A DNA stretch of 34,689 nucleotides from Candidatus Poseidonia sp. GTDB lineage: Archaea > Thermoplasmatota > Poseidoniia > Poseidoniales > Poseidoniaceae. Of the stretch, positions 1-8,673 are shown piece after piece (position 1 is the stretch's first letter; each line of letters starts with the position of its first letter). The notes beneath the pieces were generated by a model that saw only the letters and a list, made by a program, of their open reading frames with translations, had not been told where the DNA came from and ran no database searches. The DNA is taken from positions 1-34,689 of the forward strand of contig JADHNB010000006.1 of assembly GCA_016779705.1 (NCBI GenBank), in the 5' to 3' direction. The position numbers were made by a program, and so were the translations under genes.

Positions 1-1
1 A

Positions 2-178
2 GGCCACGCGTTGCGCCTCTCGCTGACGTCAACGGGCGAGGACTACCTGCCGGCAAGCACGTCCTCGGTGGTCTTTATTCAGGAAGGTGAAGGGTCAACG
101 CTCCAACTTGATACGTTTGACCCCGAGAATCGTCGATACTTCACGCCACCTGTTTGCACGCACGAACGGTGCCTCTAA
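2..178 (+). CDS. C-terminal fragment of a protein cut by the window edge; possibly the C-terminal domain of an X-Pro dipeptidyl-peptidase/CocE-type hydrolase
   Basis: Open frame from base 2 to TAA at 176-178: GHALRLSLTSTGEDYLPASTSSVVFIQEGEGSTLQLDTFDPENRRYFTPPVCTHERCL. 'GHALRLSLTS' resembles the jelly-roll of CocE/X-Pro peptidases; weak. Confidence 0.35.
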   Translation, partial: GHALRLSLTSTGEDYLPASTSSVVFIQEGEGSTLQLDTFDPENRRYFTPPVCTHERCL

Positions 179-1428
179 TCGGTCAGGGGACGTACGGCAT
201 CTTCGCTTTTCCACAATGAAAAGATGATACCCGACACCACCATGATGGATGAAAACAAGAGAATGCCTTGCTGGATGGAAAGGGTTGAACGCTCCATCAA
301 GAAACCTGCTGCACTCGTGGAGCATGAAAAGGCGATGGACAAGACCAACATGTCCGCAGAGAACACCCGTCCACGGACTTCATCCTCGACCCACTGTTGC
401 ATGAGAATGGTGGACAAAACCCAATTTGCGCCGCTGGCAGAGTGAGCCAAGATGACCAAAACCACCGTCAACCAGAGATTCCAATCGAGGGTCGTTGCGA
501 CGAGGACGTAAAAAAATCCCGAGAGGACGATGAGGTTGCCGACCAATTGCGGCCAGCGGTTTTCGTCCTTGAAAAACGAGCGGGCGATGAGCGGTCCTAA
601 ACCGGTGCCAATGCCTCGTGCGAAAAAGAACAAACCAAAACCAAACGCTGCTCCATATCCTTGCACATCAGCCCCAAGCAGGACCAAATAAACGCCAGCC
701 AGACCTCCACCAGCCACGTTCCATGAGGCTTTGGCAAACACGATACGGAACAAGGGAGGTTGGCTTCGAATGCGACGGAATCCCCGTCGAATGTTACCGA
801 TGGCGGTCGTGATCCACGGACCCTGAGCTGAAGGTTCAATGGTTTGCGGAAGCTTCAGATTCAGCAGGAACAGAGTACCGACCAGAAACGTGAGTGAATC
901 AACGATGAAAGCTGCATCGGTTCCCCAGTACGACACCACGACGCCACCCAACATGGCGCCGATGCAAAGGGCCGTGGACCACGAAGCCGCATCCAACGCA
1001 TTGGCGGTGGCCAAGTCATCAGGATCAACGACGTTGGGCAGGGCAGCCCGTTCCGCCGTCATGTAAACGCCATGTAAGACCATCATAAGTCCGGACAAAC
1101 CAATCATCCAGACGATGTCGCTTGAATCGTTGACCAACAAGAAGAGAAGGGCCAACACCATCTGAATCAGGTTTGAGGTCACCATCAGAATTTTGCGATT
1201 CATCCGGTCGGCCATTAAGCCAATCACGGGTTGAAGAATCGCGAATCCGGCCATTCGGACGGTGAACAACAATCCCAGGAGAAACTCACTTCCAGTGTAC
1301 TCAAGGATGAGGAAAAACAGAGCGATGGTGTTGAACCACTCTCCCATCATTGAAATGATGGCGCCGATCCACAATCGGCGAAAATCCCGATTCTCGCGGA
1401 CCAACTGAACGTAGGTTCGTGATGCCAT
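175..1428 (-). CDS. Major facilitator superfamily (MFS) transporter
   Basis: Multi-TM protein starting MASRTYVQLVRENRDFRRLWIGAIISMMGEWFNTIALFFLI; 'GLMADRMNRKILM' loop typical of the MFS. ATG at 1428 overlaps the upstream stop (TGATG). Confidence 0.9.
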   Translation of the reverse strand: MASRTYVQLVRENRDFRRLWIGAIISMMGEWFNTIALFFLILEYTGSEFLLGLLFTVRMAGFAILQPVIGLMADRMNRKILMVTSNLIQMVLALLFLLVNDSSDIVWMIGLSGLMMVLHGVYMTAERAALPNVVDPDDLATANALDAASWSTALCIGAMLGGVVVSYWGTDAAFIVDSLTFLVGTLFLLNLKLPQTIEPSAQGPWITTAIGNIRRGFRRIRSQPPLFRIVFAKASWNVAGGGLAGVYLVLLGADVQGYGAAFGFGLFFFARGIGTGLGPLIARSFFKDENRWPQLVGNLIVLSGFFYVLVATTLDWNLWLTVVLVILAHSASGANWVLSTILMQQWVEDEVRGRVFSADMLVLSIAFSCSTSAAGFLMERSTLSIQQGILLFSSIMVVSGIIFSLWKSEDAVRPLTD

Positions 1429-3722
1429 CACTCCTCCTCCTCGTGGGAGGAGCGTTCGTGAGCGTGAAGAGAACAGACGATCCATTTCGATGTAGGTGTG
1501 TTTGAAACGGCCGCGGTTGAATGGAGCGGGACAAGGGAATTGGCTTCTGGAAAGTACGTTGCAAGATTGCCCCGAGGTATGTCGTAGGGTACAAGGCGCC
1601 AACGGCTCGCATGGCGCACCTCGTGTTCGTAGTGGCTGCGAATGTCGACGAGTTGCCCGGTTTTCCAACCTCGTTCAACCATGTCCTCGGCGTTCATGAG
1701 GACCACTCGCCGATGTCCGTGGATCCCCCGATATCGGTCATGAAGGCCGTAAATGGTGGTGTTGTATTGGTCGTGGCTTCGAAGCGTCATCATGACATAA
1801 CGTTCTGAGCCAACGTCCACCTCCGGAAGTTCATGGACGGTGAACAAGGCCTTCTTGTTGGGCGTCTCAAACGCTTGTTCGTCCCTTGGCGGATTGGGGA
1901 GGGCGAAACCCGACGGCGTTCGGACGCGCTGATTGTACTGTTCAAAGCCCGAGAGCGATGATTCCATCAAGTCCCGGATGGCATCGTAGTTTTCTACGAG
2001 TGTTTTCCAATCGAGCGATGAGGTTTCCAACGTCGTTTCGGCAAGCGAAGCAACAATCCAAGGCTCGCTCTTGAGATGGGGGGATGGCGGCGATAACGAG
2101 CCTTGAGAACGGTGTACAATACCCATGGAATTTTCAACGGTGACAAATTGTTCGCCACTCACTTGAACGTCGCGTTCGGTGCGGCCAAGACAGGGAAGGA
2201 TCAGCGCCTCTTGTCCGGTGACGAGATGTGAACGATTGAGTTTCGTTGAAACTTGAACGGTCAAACCAACGTTGCGCAACGCTTTGGCGGTTGCGTCGGT
2301 ATCGGGCGTGGCCGAAAGAAAATTACCGCCCATGCAGAAAAACACGTCAACCTTGCCATCGAGCATGGCTTGGATGCTGTTCACGACATCGTAGCCATGT
2401 TCCCTGGGCAACGGAAGACCAAGCCCGGCTTCCATTCGGTCGAGGAAGGCCTCGCTGGGGGCCTCCCAAATGCCAACGGTGCGGTCGCCTTGAACGTTTG
2501 AGTGGCCTCGTACGGGACAAAAACCCGCCCCCTTCCGACCGACATGCCCGTTCATCAACAACAGGTTCACCACTTCTTGAATGACGCCCACGCCGTTGCG
2601 GTGTTGGGTAAGGCCCATGGCCCAGCAGGCAATCGTTGCGGTGGATGAGGCGAGGATCGCTCCTGCCGCGTCGATTTGACCTCGAGATACGCCGGAGTCT
2701 GCGACGATTCGCTCCCAAGGCGTGGTGTTCACTGATTCGACCATGGCTTCAAAACCCGACGTTTTTTCATCGATAAAACTGGAATCGACCGCACCGTGAT
2801 GAAGCTGGGTTTTGATCAAGCCTTTGACCAAGGCTGCATCCCCGCCGATTCGAACCTGGAGATGTAGATCGGCGAGGGTGGTGCTGCGCAAATCCAATTT
2901 CATGTAGTCCTGTGGGTGTTTAAAATTCACCAAACCGGCTTCGGGAAGAGGGTTGATGTGAATGATCTTGGCACCATTCTTCTTGGCATCACGCAGTGCG
3001 GTCAACATTCGAGGGTGATTGGTTCCCGGGTTTTGCCCAATGACCAAAATGAGGTCTGCATGGTTAAAGTCATCAAGGGTCACGGTTCCTTTACCGATGC
3101 CGATGGTTTGCCCGAGGCCTTTTCCACTTGATTCATGGCACATGTTGGAACAATCCGGAAGGTTGTTGGTGCCGTACGCTCGAACAAATGCTTGATACAG
3201 AAAAGCGGCTTCATTGCTCGTTCGCCCCGAAGTGTAAAACACCGATCGGTCGGGCGACGAAGTTGATTTCAAGGCGTTGCCAATGATGGAGAAGGCTTCA
3301 CTCCATTCGATGGCCTCGTAATGCGAACTCCCTGGCTTCAAATGGACAGGGTGTGAGATGCGACCCAATCGGTTGAGTTCGTAATCGCTTCGTTGGGAAA
3401 GTTCTTGAATCGAATGTTTCGCAAAAAACGCTGGCGTCACGTTGGCTTTCATGGCTTCGTCGGCGACCGCCTTGGCGCCGTTCTCACAGAACTCGAAGGT
3501 CGTCCGATGTTCGGGGTCGGGCCAGGCGCATCCGGGGCAATCAAATCCGTCGTTTTGGTTGACCAACGCCAACGTTTTGACCGTTTTGTTGACGCCCATT
3601 TTCGTGAAGCCGTGAACGGTGGACGAGACCACCGCTGGAATACCCGCCGCTTTTTTCTTGGGCTTTTTCACTTTCAGACCGTTCACGTCGGGAGGTGTTC
3701 GTGCTTGTGACGGCGGTCGCAT
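1428..3722 (-). CDS. FdhF/YdeP-family molybdopterin-dependent oxidoreductase (formate dehydrogenase alpha-like)
   Basis: Motifs GFDCPGCAWPDP...FCENGAKA, DCSNMCHESSGKGLG, LILVIGQNPGTNHPRML, GFCPVRGHSNVQGDRT; downstream of fdhD. ORF extends further upstream, but ATG at 3722 (MRPPSQARTPPDVNG) avoids overlap with fdhD. Confidence 0.9.
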   Translation of the reverse strand: MRPPSQARTPPDVNGLKVKKPKKKAAGIPAVVSSTVHGFTKMGVNKTVKTLALVNQNDGFDCPGCAWPDPEHRTTFEFCENGAKAVADEAMKANVTPAFFAKHSIQELSQRSDYELNRLGRISHPVHLKPGSSHYEAIEWSEAFSIIGNALKSTSSPDRSVFYTSGRTSNEAAFLYQAFVRAYGTNNLPDCSNMCHESSGKGLGQTIGIGKGTVTLDDFNHADLILVIGQNPGTNHPRMLTALRDAKKNGAKIIHINPLPEAGLVNFKHPQDYMKLDLRSTTLADLHLQVRIGGDAALVKGLIKTQLHHGAVDSSFIDEKTSGFEAMVESVNTTPWERIVADSGVSRGQIDAAGAILASSTATIACWAMGLTQHRNGVGVIQEVVNLLLMNGHVGRKGAGFCPVRGHSNVQGDRTVGIWEAPSEAFLDRMEAGLGLPLPREHGYDVVNSIQAMLDGKVDVFFCMGGNFLSATPDTDATAKALRNVGLTVQVSTKLNRSHLVTGQEALILPCLGRTERDVQVSGEQFVTVENSMGIVHRSQGSLSPPSPHLKSEPWIVASLAETTLETSSLDWKTLVENYDAIRDLMESSLSGFEQYNQRVRTPSGFALPNPPRDEQAFETPNKKALFTVHELPEVDVGSERYVMMTLRSHDQYNTTIYGLHDRYRGIHGHRRVVLMNAEDMVERGWKTGQLVDIRSHYEHEVRHASRWRLVPYDIPRGNLATYFPEANSLVPLHSTAAVSNTPTSKWIVCSLHAHERSSHEEEE

Positions 3723-3757
3723 GAAGGCACCTCGTGAAGCGGTGAGCACAACCCTTC

Positions 3758-4492
3758 TCAATCCTTTGCTTGGAAACGACCTTGAATGGCCCCAATTACC
3801 GTAGCGGTGCCCGTACGACCAAAAGTCACCAAGGAGATGCCGTTCATGCGTGCAACCTCCGCTGCAAGTTGAGAAGCAGCGCCGATGGACGCTACCACGG
3901 GCACCCCCATACGTGCCGCTTTGGCCACGATGTCCCAACCGCAACGACCCGATAGCAGCAAGGCAACGGGGCGCCCCATGTCTTCATGTTCCAACATGAC
4001 GGAGCCGAACACTTTGTCAACGGCGTTGTGGCGACCGATGTCTTCACGAACAACCACGGTGGTGCCAGGACCTGCAAAGAGCAGACCTGCGGCGTGAACG
4101 CCACCTGTTTTCTCAAAAAGGGGTTGGCGCAGGTGCATGGCGGTAAGATGTTCCAACACTCGGTCGAGATCAATGGATTCCGTTGCTAAAACAGGGGGAG
4201 ACATAATACTCAACATGTCGGATAGGGAATCGGCATTGCACGCTCCGCAGGAGGATGTCACCACCCCCTCTCGTTGCGGAAGCGGTTCTTGGCCGTCCAC
4301 CACGAGGTCCAGGCGCTCAACGTCATTCATGCGGTCATGCACAACCGTCCAACATCCGGGTTCAAGGGACAAGCCGTGCTCGGTGGCGAAGTGACCCAGG
4401 CACAATTCCTCGAGGTGACCGTTTGAGGCCAGCAGGGTGGTCACCACCTCACCGTTCAGCAGAAGTTGAACCGGACGCTCATCGGCCAACAC
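3758..4492 (-). CDS. fdhD: FdhD formate dehydrogenase accessory sulfurtransferase
   Basis: Motifs ERPVQLLLNGE, SSCGACNADS, HAAGLLFAG, REDIGRHNAVDKVFG, LLLSGRCGWDIVAKAARMGVPVVASIGAAS. Start codon uncertain (GTG at 4492, or further upstream). Confidence 0.93.
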   Translation of the reverse strand: MLADERPVQLLLNGEVVTTLLASNGHLEELCLGHFATEHGLSLEPGCWTVVHDRMNDVERLDLVVDGQEPLPQREGVVTSSCGACNADSLSDMLSIMSPPVLATESIDLDRVLEHLTAMHLRQPLFEKTGGVHAAGLLFAGPGTTVVVREDIGRHNAVDKVFGSVMLEHEDMGRPVALLLSGRCGWDIVAKAARMGVPVVASIGAASQLAAEVARMNGISLVTFGRTGTATVIGAIQGRFQAKD

Positions 4493-4554
4493 ATCCGTGT
4501 CGAGTTCAAACCGACGACCGTCCCATCGGTGGACGGAAAAGGGGTGATGGTCGG

Positions 4555-5142
4555 TCAGGAGGAGCCCTCCAATGCTTCCCGGTCGAGGTCAAAAAATTCG
4601 AATTGGAGGTCCACCAGTTCTTGACTCGTACGGGCGGATGCGTAGGCGGTAAGCGGCTCGTGATTCAATTCAAAGAAACGTTGCCCCCACCGAAACGCCC
4701 CCAAAACCTGCGTAGCCTGTTCGGTTTGGCCAACCAAGTGCAACACCGTTGCGAGGGCTTCTGCTGTGGTCAATCTTCCGGGTTTCCCCCAATTCACGGG
4801 ATTGGCCGCGAGCAATAATGGCAACATCCTCGGTTGAAGTCGGGTGGATTTCATGACGGATTCAACGGAGGGTTCGATGTGCGCCCAACTGCAATCAAGA
4901 CCCACCAATGCTCCGTGCTGTTCCAACAATAGCGCATGGTCTTCAGGGCCAAAGACCTTCCCGCACAGGGGTTCCAATATGATTCCCTTTTTCGGTAAGG
5001 TTCGAGGCGATTTGTGCAGTTGGAGGTCGCCTCGTTTACTGGCCAAAACAGCGGTGTTCTTTTTGGGGTCGTCCTGAGCCAACCATAGCGCATGGACGGG
5101 GATGGACAAGGGCTCACCCCTGTTGGTTGAAAAAATCACCAA
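4555..5142 (-). CDS. tsr3: Tsr3-like rRNA aminocarboxypropyltransferase (DUF367)
   Basis: GLDCSWAHIEPSVESVMKSTRLQPRMLPLLLAANPVNWGKPGRLTTAEALATVLHLVGQ matches the Tsr3 core (LDCSW...R.LP.L.AANPVNYG.P..L...EA.AA.L). TTG start at 5142 uncertain. Confidence 0.88.
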   Translation of the reverse strand: MVIFSTNRGEPLSIPVHALWLAQDDPKKNTAVLASKRGDLQLHKSPRTLPKKGIILEPLCGKVFGPEDHALLLEQHGALVGLDCSWAHIEPSVESVMKSTRLQPRMLPLLLAANPVNWGKPGRLTTAEALATVLHLVGQTEQATQVLGAFRWGQRFFELNHEPLTAYASARTSQELVDLQFEFFDLDREALEGSS

Positions 5143-5593
5143 ACGTCATGCCCCTCGACGAGCCAGCGTTGACGAATCGCGTTTCCTCGGCTTCACGCTC
5201 GGCCATCAACTCGATATCGAGGGCCGATTCGAATTTTTTGATGACGTTGTCCGTTGGCCGCTTCCCTGATTCGGCGGCCTTGATCACGTTGACCGTTTCC
5301 GACATCTCTTTGGCCAACTGAACTTGGGTCCACCCTTTGGCGCTGCGAGCTCTTGCGATTCGTTTGTGAAAATCACCAACGAGTTCCTTTGCACCACGGG
5401 ACATGAGGTCGTTGCGCCGAGGAGCACCACTCGATGCGGATGTTTGTTGAGCCCGTTGTAACCCCGGTGCCACGGCTTTGGGACCAAGGTTCATCTTTTC
5501 CGTGCAGCGGGAACAGGCCAACACCTCGGTTTTCCCCGTGCGGACCTGTCGCACGCTGACTTTCACCGCACCGCAAAGTTCACATTCGCCCAT
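5114..5593 (-). CDS. MBF1-family multiprotein-bridging factor (zinc ribbon plus XRE-type HTH)
   Basis: N-terminal CELCGA...ACSRC zinc ribbon; C-terminal HTH 'RIARARSAKGWTQVQLAKEMSETVNVIKAAESGKRPTDNVIKKFESALDI'. Confidence 0.88.
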   Translation of the reverse strand: MGECELCGAVKVSVRQVRTGKTEVLACSRCTEKMNLGPKAVAPGLQRAQQTSASSGAPRRNDLMSRGAKELVGDFHKRIARARSAKGWTQVQLAKEMSETVNVIKAAESGKRPTDNVIKKFESALDIELMAEREAEETRFVNAGSSRGMTFGDFFNQQG

Positions 5594-5696
5594 GGGGCTA
5601 ATTCTCCGATGACCACCTTTGAACCCTTTGATGGCAGGACATGAACGTCATCCAATGACATCGAAAGCACCGGTTCGGGGAAAAAGGGGCATTGAA

Positions 5697-5705
5697 CCTA
5701 TAAAC
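5697..5705 (+). promoter_or_regulatory. Candidate archaeal TATA box for the PAN gene
   Basis: ACCTATAAAC centred about 33 nt upstream of the ATG at 5734 in the divergent mbf1/PAN intergenic region; spacing fits a short-leader archaeal transcript. Confidence 0.45.
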
Positions 5706-5733
5706 AGTGGCCGTATGGATTTGGTTGAGCACC

Positions 5734-6954
5734 ATGAGTACGGATGTTGAACGGAGCGAACCGAGCCTTCCAAATTCACCCGAGGACGATCTTCGTGAAT
5801 TGGAAGAAGCATACGCTGAACTTCGCGATGAAAGTCAGCAACTCATCAACGAGCGAAACGGCTTGGAATCCGAGGTGCGTACGCTTCGCAAGAAAATTGA
5901 CCGGCTCGAGGAAAACGTCAACCTCCTCAAAATGCCACCGCTCATTATCGGCCATATCCAAGACGTTCTTGACCACGAACGGGCGATCGTACGCTCGTCA
6001 AACGGAACGGTGTTCCAAGTATCCCTCAATCAGCGCCTTGAACCCGATTTGCTCAAACCAGGGACTCGGGTGGCCTTGAACCAAGACAGTTTGTCGGTCA
6101 TTGAAGTCTTGCATGAAGCGTGGGACCCGATGGTCAGCGGGGCCGAAATGGTCGAAAAACCCTCCATCACCTATGCCGATGTCGCCGGTCTCGATGACCA
6201 AGTTGAATCGGTTCGAGAAGCCATTGAATTGCCGCTTACCAAACCGGAGTTGTTCGAAAAGATCGGCATTGTCCCCCCAAAAGGCGTGTTGCTGGTTGGC
6301 CCTCCGGGTTGTGGTAAAACGCTCCTCGCCAAAGCCGTCGCGAACCACACGGATGCTACGTTCATTCGCATGGTGGGGAGTGAACTTGCTCAGAAGTACA
6401 TCGGCGAGGGCGGACGCATGGTCAGGGAACTGTTTTCCCTAGCGAAGGAAAAGGCACCCAGCGTGATTTTCCTCGATGAAATTGATGCCATCGGGGCCAA
6501 GCGACTCGACGGTTCCACCAGCGGAGACCGAGAGGTTCAACGGACCTTGATGCAACTCCTAGCGGAACTCGATGGCTTTGATGCACTCAAGGATGTAAAA
6601 ATCATCGCTGCGACGAATCGACCCGATATCTTGGATGACGCCCTTTTACGACCCGGCCGATTTGATCGTGTGATTGAGATTCCTATCCCCGATGAGGCCT
6701 CACGAAAGTCCATCTTGAACGTGCACCTTGGTGTCATGAACACCAAGAAGATCAGCGTCGGCCGAGTGGTCGAGCGTACCCAAGGCTATTCCGGAGCGGA
6801 ACTGAAAGCCACCTGTGTGGAAGCGGGCATGATCGCCATCCGTGACGGACGGTCATCCGTCACCCAAGCCGACATGATGGACGCCATCACTCGCTTGGAC
6901 AAAAAGCGAAGCCAAGGCTCGACCCTAAGATCACCCGAGGCCTTGTATTCGTGA
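5734..6954 (+). CDS. pan: Proteasome-activating nucleotidase (PAN), AAA+ ATPase
   Basis: Coiled-coil N-terminus, OB domain, Walker A GPPGCGKTLLAKAVA, Walker B VIFLDEIDAIG, SRH AATNRPDILDDALLRPGRFDR; C-terminal residues LYS fit the HbYX motif. Confidence 0.96.
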   Translation: MSTDVERSEPSLPNSPEDDLRELEEAYAELRDESQQLINERNGLESEVRTLRKKIDRLEENVNLLKMPPLIIGHIQDVLDHERAIVRSSNGTVFQVSLNQRLEPDLLKPGTRVALNQDSLSVIEVLHEAWDPMVSGAEMVEKPSITYADVAGLDDQVESVREAIELPLTKPELFEKIGIVPPKGVLLVGPPGCGKTLLAKAVANHTDATFIRMVGSELAQKYIGEGGRMVRELFSLAKEKAPSVIFLDEIDAIGAKRLDGSTSGDREVQRTLMQLLAELDGFDALKDVKIIAATNRPDILDDALLRPGRFDRVIEIPIPDEASRKSILNVHLGVMNTKKISVGRVVERTQGYSGAELKATCVEAGMIAIRDGRSSVTQADMMDAITRLDKKRSQGSTLRSPEALYS

Positions 6955-7000
6955 ACGGCGAGCGCCGAACATTCAAAGACCGCACCCCTAGCCATCGCTC

Positions 7001-8047
7001 ATGGCCTCGCCCTTGGTTGAATGCGTTCCCAACATCTCGGAGGGAAGAGACCTTGCCGTCATTGACAAAATCGTTGATGCCGTGCGTGCCATCAGCGGTT
7101 GCACGGTTCTCGGTGTGGAACCCGATCACGATTATCATCGCACGGTGATCACCTTTGCAGGTTCGCCCGAGGCGGTGGTTGAGGGGGCCGTCGCCCTCAT
7201 TGACGCTAGCGTTCGATTCCTTGACATGCGAAACCACCAAGGCGAACATCCGCGCCTTGGCGTGGTCGATGTCTGCCCTTTTGTCCCCCTTCGGGACATC
7301 ACCATGGATGAATGTGCTGAATTGGCAAGGGAAGTGGTTCAACGGGTTGCTAAAACTCACCAGGTTCCTTTGTTTCTTTACGGAGCCGCCGCCAGTTCAG
7401 AGAGTCGACTCATGCTTTCTGCGTTACGAAAAGGAGAATATGAAGGGCTGCAATCTCGTCTGGAAGGAACCGACACCCTCCATGAAGAGAGCACCAAAAT
7501 GCCCGATTTTGGAGCGATGAAATGGGACGATGTCGTTGCAAAGTCAGGAGGCATTACCGTCGGTGCACGCCCCATTCTCGTGGCATACAACGTGAACGTT
7601 GAGGAACCTGACGCCCGCGTTTCAAAGATGATCGGTTCCATCGTTCGCAGCAGCGGACGCCTCCTGAAATCGGAAACAGGAGCTACAATACGGTCCTCCG
7701 GGATGTTGACAAAGGTCCAGGGCATGGGGGTTCAATTGGAGGAATTGGGAATTTCTCAAATCTCGATGAACCTCCTCGATGCTGAAGCCTGTCCGCTCCA
7801 ATTGGCCTTCAAGGTCTGCGAGAGTTTAGCATCCGATCACGGCGTTTCCTTGTGCGGAAGCGAGATTGTTGGTCTTGTCCCGCTATCGGTCATGCTTGAC
7901 GCAGGGCGATACTTTGTCGGGGGAGAGCATGATGAGCAAACCTTGGTGCAGGCGGCCGTTGACGCCCTTGGCTTGAACGTGCATCACGATTTTGACCCCC
8001 AACGACACATCATAGAATGGGCACTCAAGAACGGGGTGATGGCATGA
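7001..8047 (+). CDS. Glutamate formimidoyltransferase
   Basis: MASPLVECVPNISEGRDLAVIDKIVDAV...GCTVLGVEPDHDYHRTVITFAG...HPRLGVVDVCPFVPL is the hallmark N-terminus of formiminotransferases. Confidence 0.95.
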   Translation: MASPLVECVPNISEGRDLAVIDKIVDAVRAISGCTVLGVEPDHDYHRTVITFAGSPEAVVEGAVALIDASVRFLDMRNHQGEHPRLGVVDVCPFVPLRDITMDECAELAREVVQRVAKTHQVPLFLYGAAASSESRLMLSALRKGEYEGLQSRLEGTDTLHEESTKMPDFGAMKWDDVVAKSGGITVGARPILVAYNVNVEEPDARVSKMIGSIVRSSGRLLKSETGATIRSSGMLTKVQGMGVQLEELGISQISMNLLDAEACPLQLAFKVCESLASDHGVSLCGSEIVGLVPLSVMLDAGRYFVGGEHDEQTLVQAAVDALGLNVHHDFDPQRHIIEWALKNGVMA

Positions 8048-8673
8048 ATTGGATGGACATGACCCTTCGAGAGTTTCAAGCCGCGCTCGCCTCATCCTCG
8101 CCCACGCCCGGCGGAGGCACGGCGGCCGCTGTGGCCTTGGGGCAAGCCGCAGCCCTTTCGGTGATGGTGTGCGACCTTACGTTGGGCAACGAAAAATGGA
8201 AGGAGGGTTGGAAGATTGCAGAAGAGGTTCAATTCAAAGCGATCCCCATGCTCCATCAAAGCGGCACCCTGGCAAAGGACGACAGTGATGCGTTCGACGG
8301 TGTGATGGCAGGATTCGGAATGCCAAAATCGACGGAGGACGAAATGCACGTTCGCCGCCAAGCCATCCGAAACGCGACGCTTGAAGCAGCACGCGTGCCG
8401 TTTGAAACGGCTCGACTTGCCATGGAGTTGTTGGTTTTGTTACCGGAACTGGCGGACAAAGGGAATGCCAACGCTGCATCTGACGTGGGTGTTGCCGGGC
8501 TCCTCGCCAGTGCTGCCGCGAAGGGGGCCGTGTTCAACGTCGAAATCAACCTCGAATCGCTCCCTCAAGACATGGGTCAAGAGATTCGCCGTGAACTCCC
8601 TGACATCAAGGAACGCGTCAAACAAGCATCGAGGCAGGCTATGGAGGCCGTTCGAAGCCGCATGAATTCCTGA
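8044..8673 (+). CDS. Formimidoyltetrahydrofolate cyclodeaminase family protein
   Basis: TLREFQAALASSSPTPGGGTAAAVALGQAAALSVMVCDLTLG motif; ATGA overlap with the preceding formimidoyltransferase stop. Confidence 0.93.
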   Translation: MNWMDMTLREFQAALASSSPTPGGGTAAAVALGQAAALSVMVCDLTLGNEKWKEGWKIAEEVQFKAIPMLHQSGTLAKDDSDAFDGVMAGFGMPKSTEDEMHVRRQAIRNATLEAARVPFETARLAMELLVLLPELADKGNANAASDVGVAGLLASAAAKGAVFNVEINLESLPQDMGQEIRRELPDIKERVKQASRQAMEAVRSRMNS

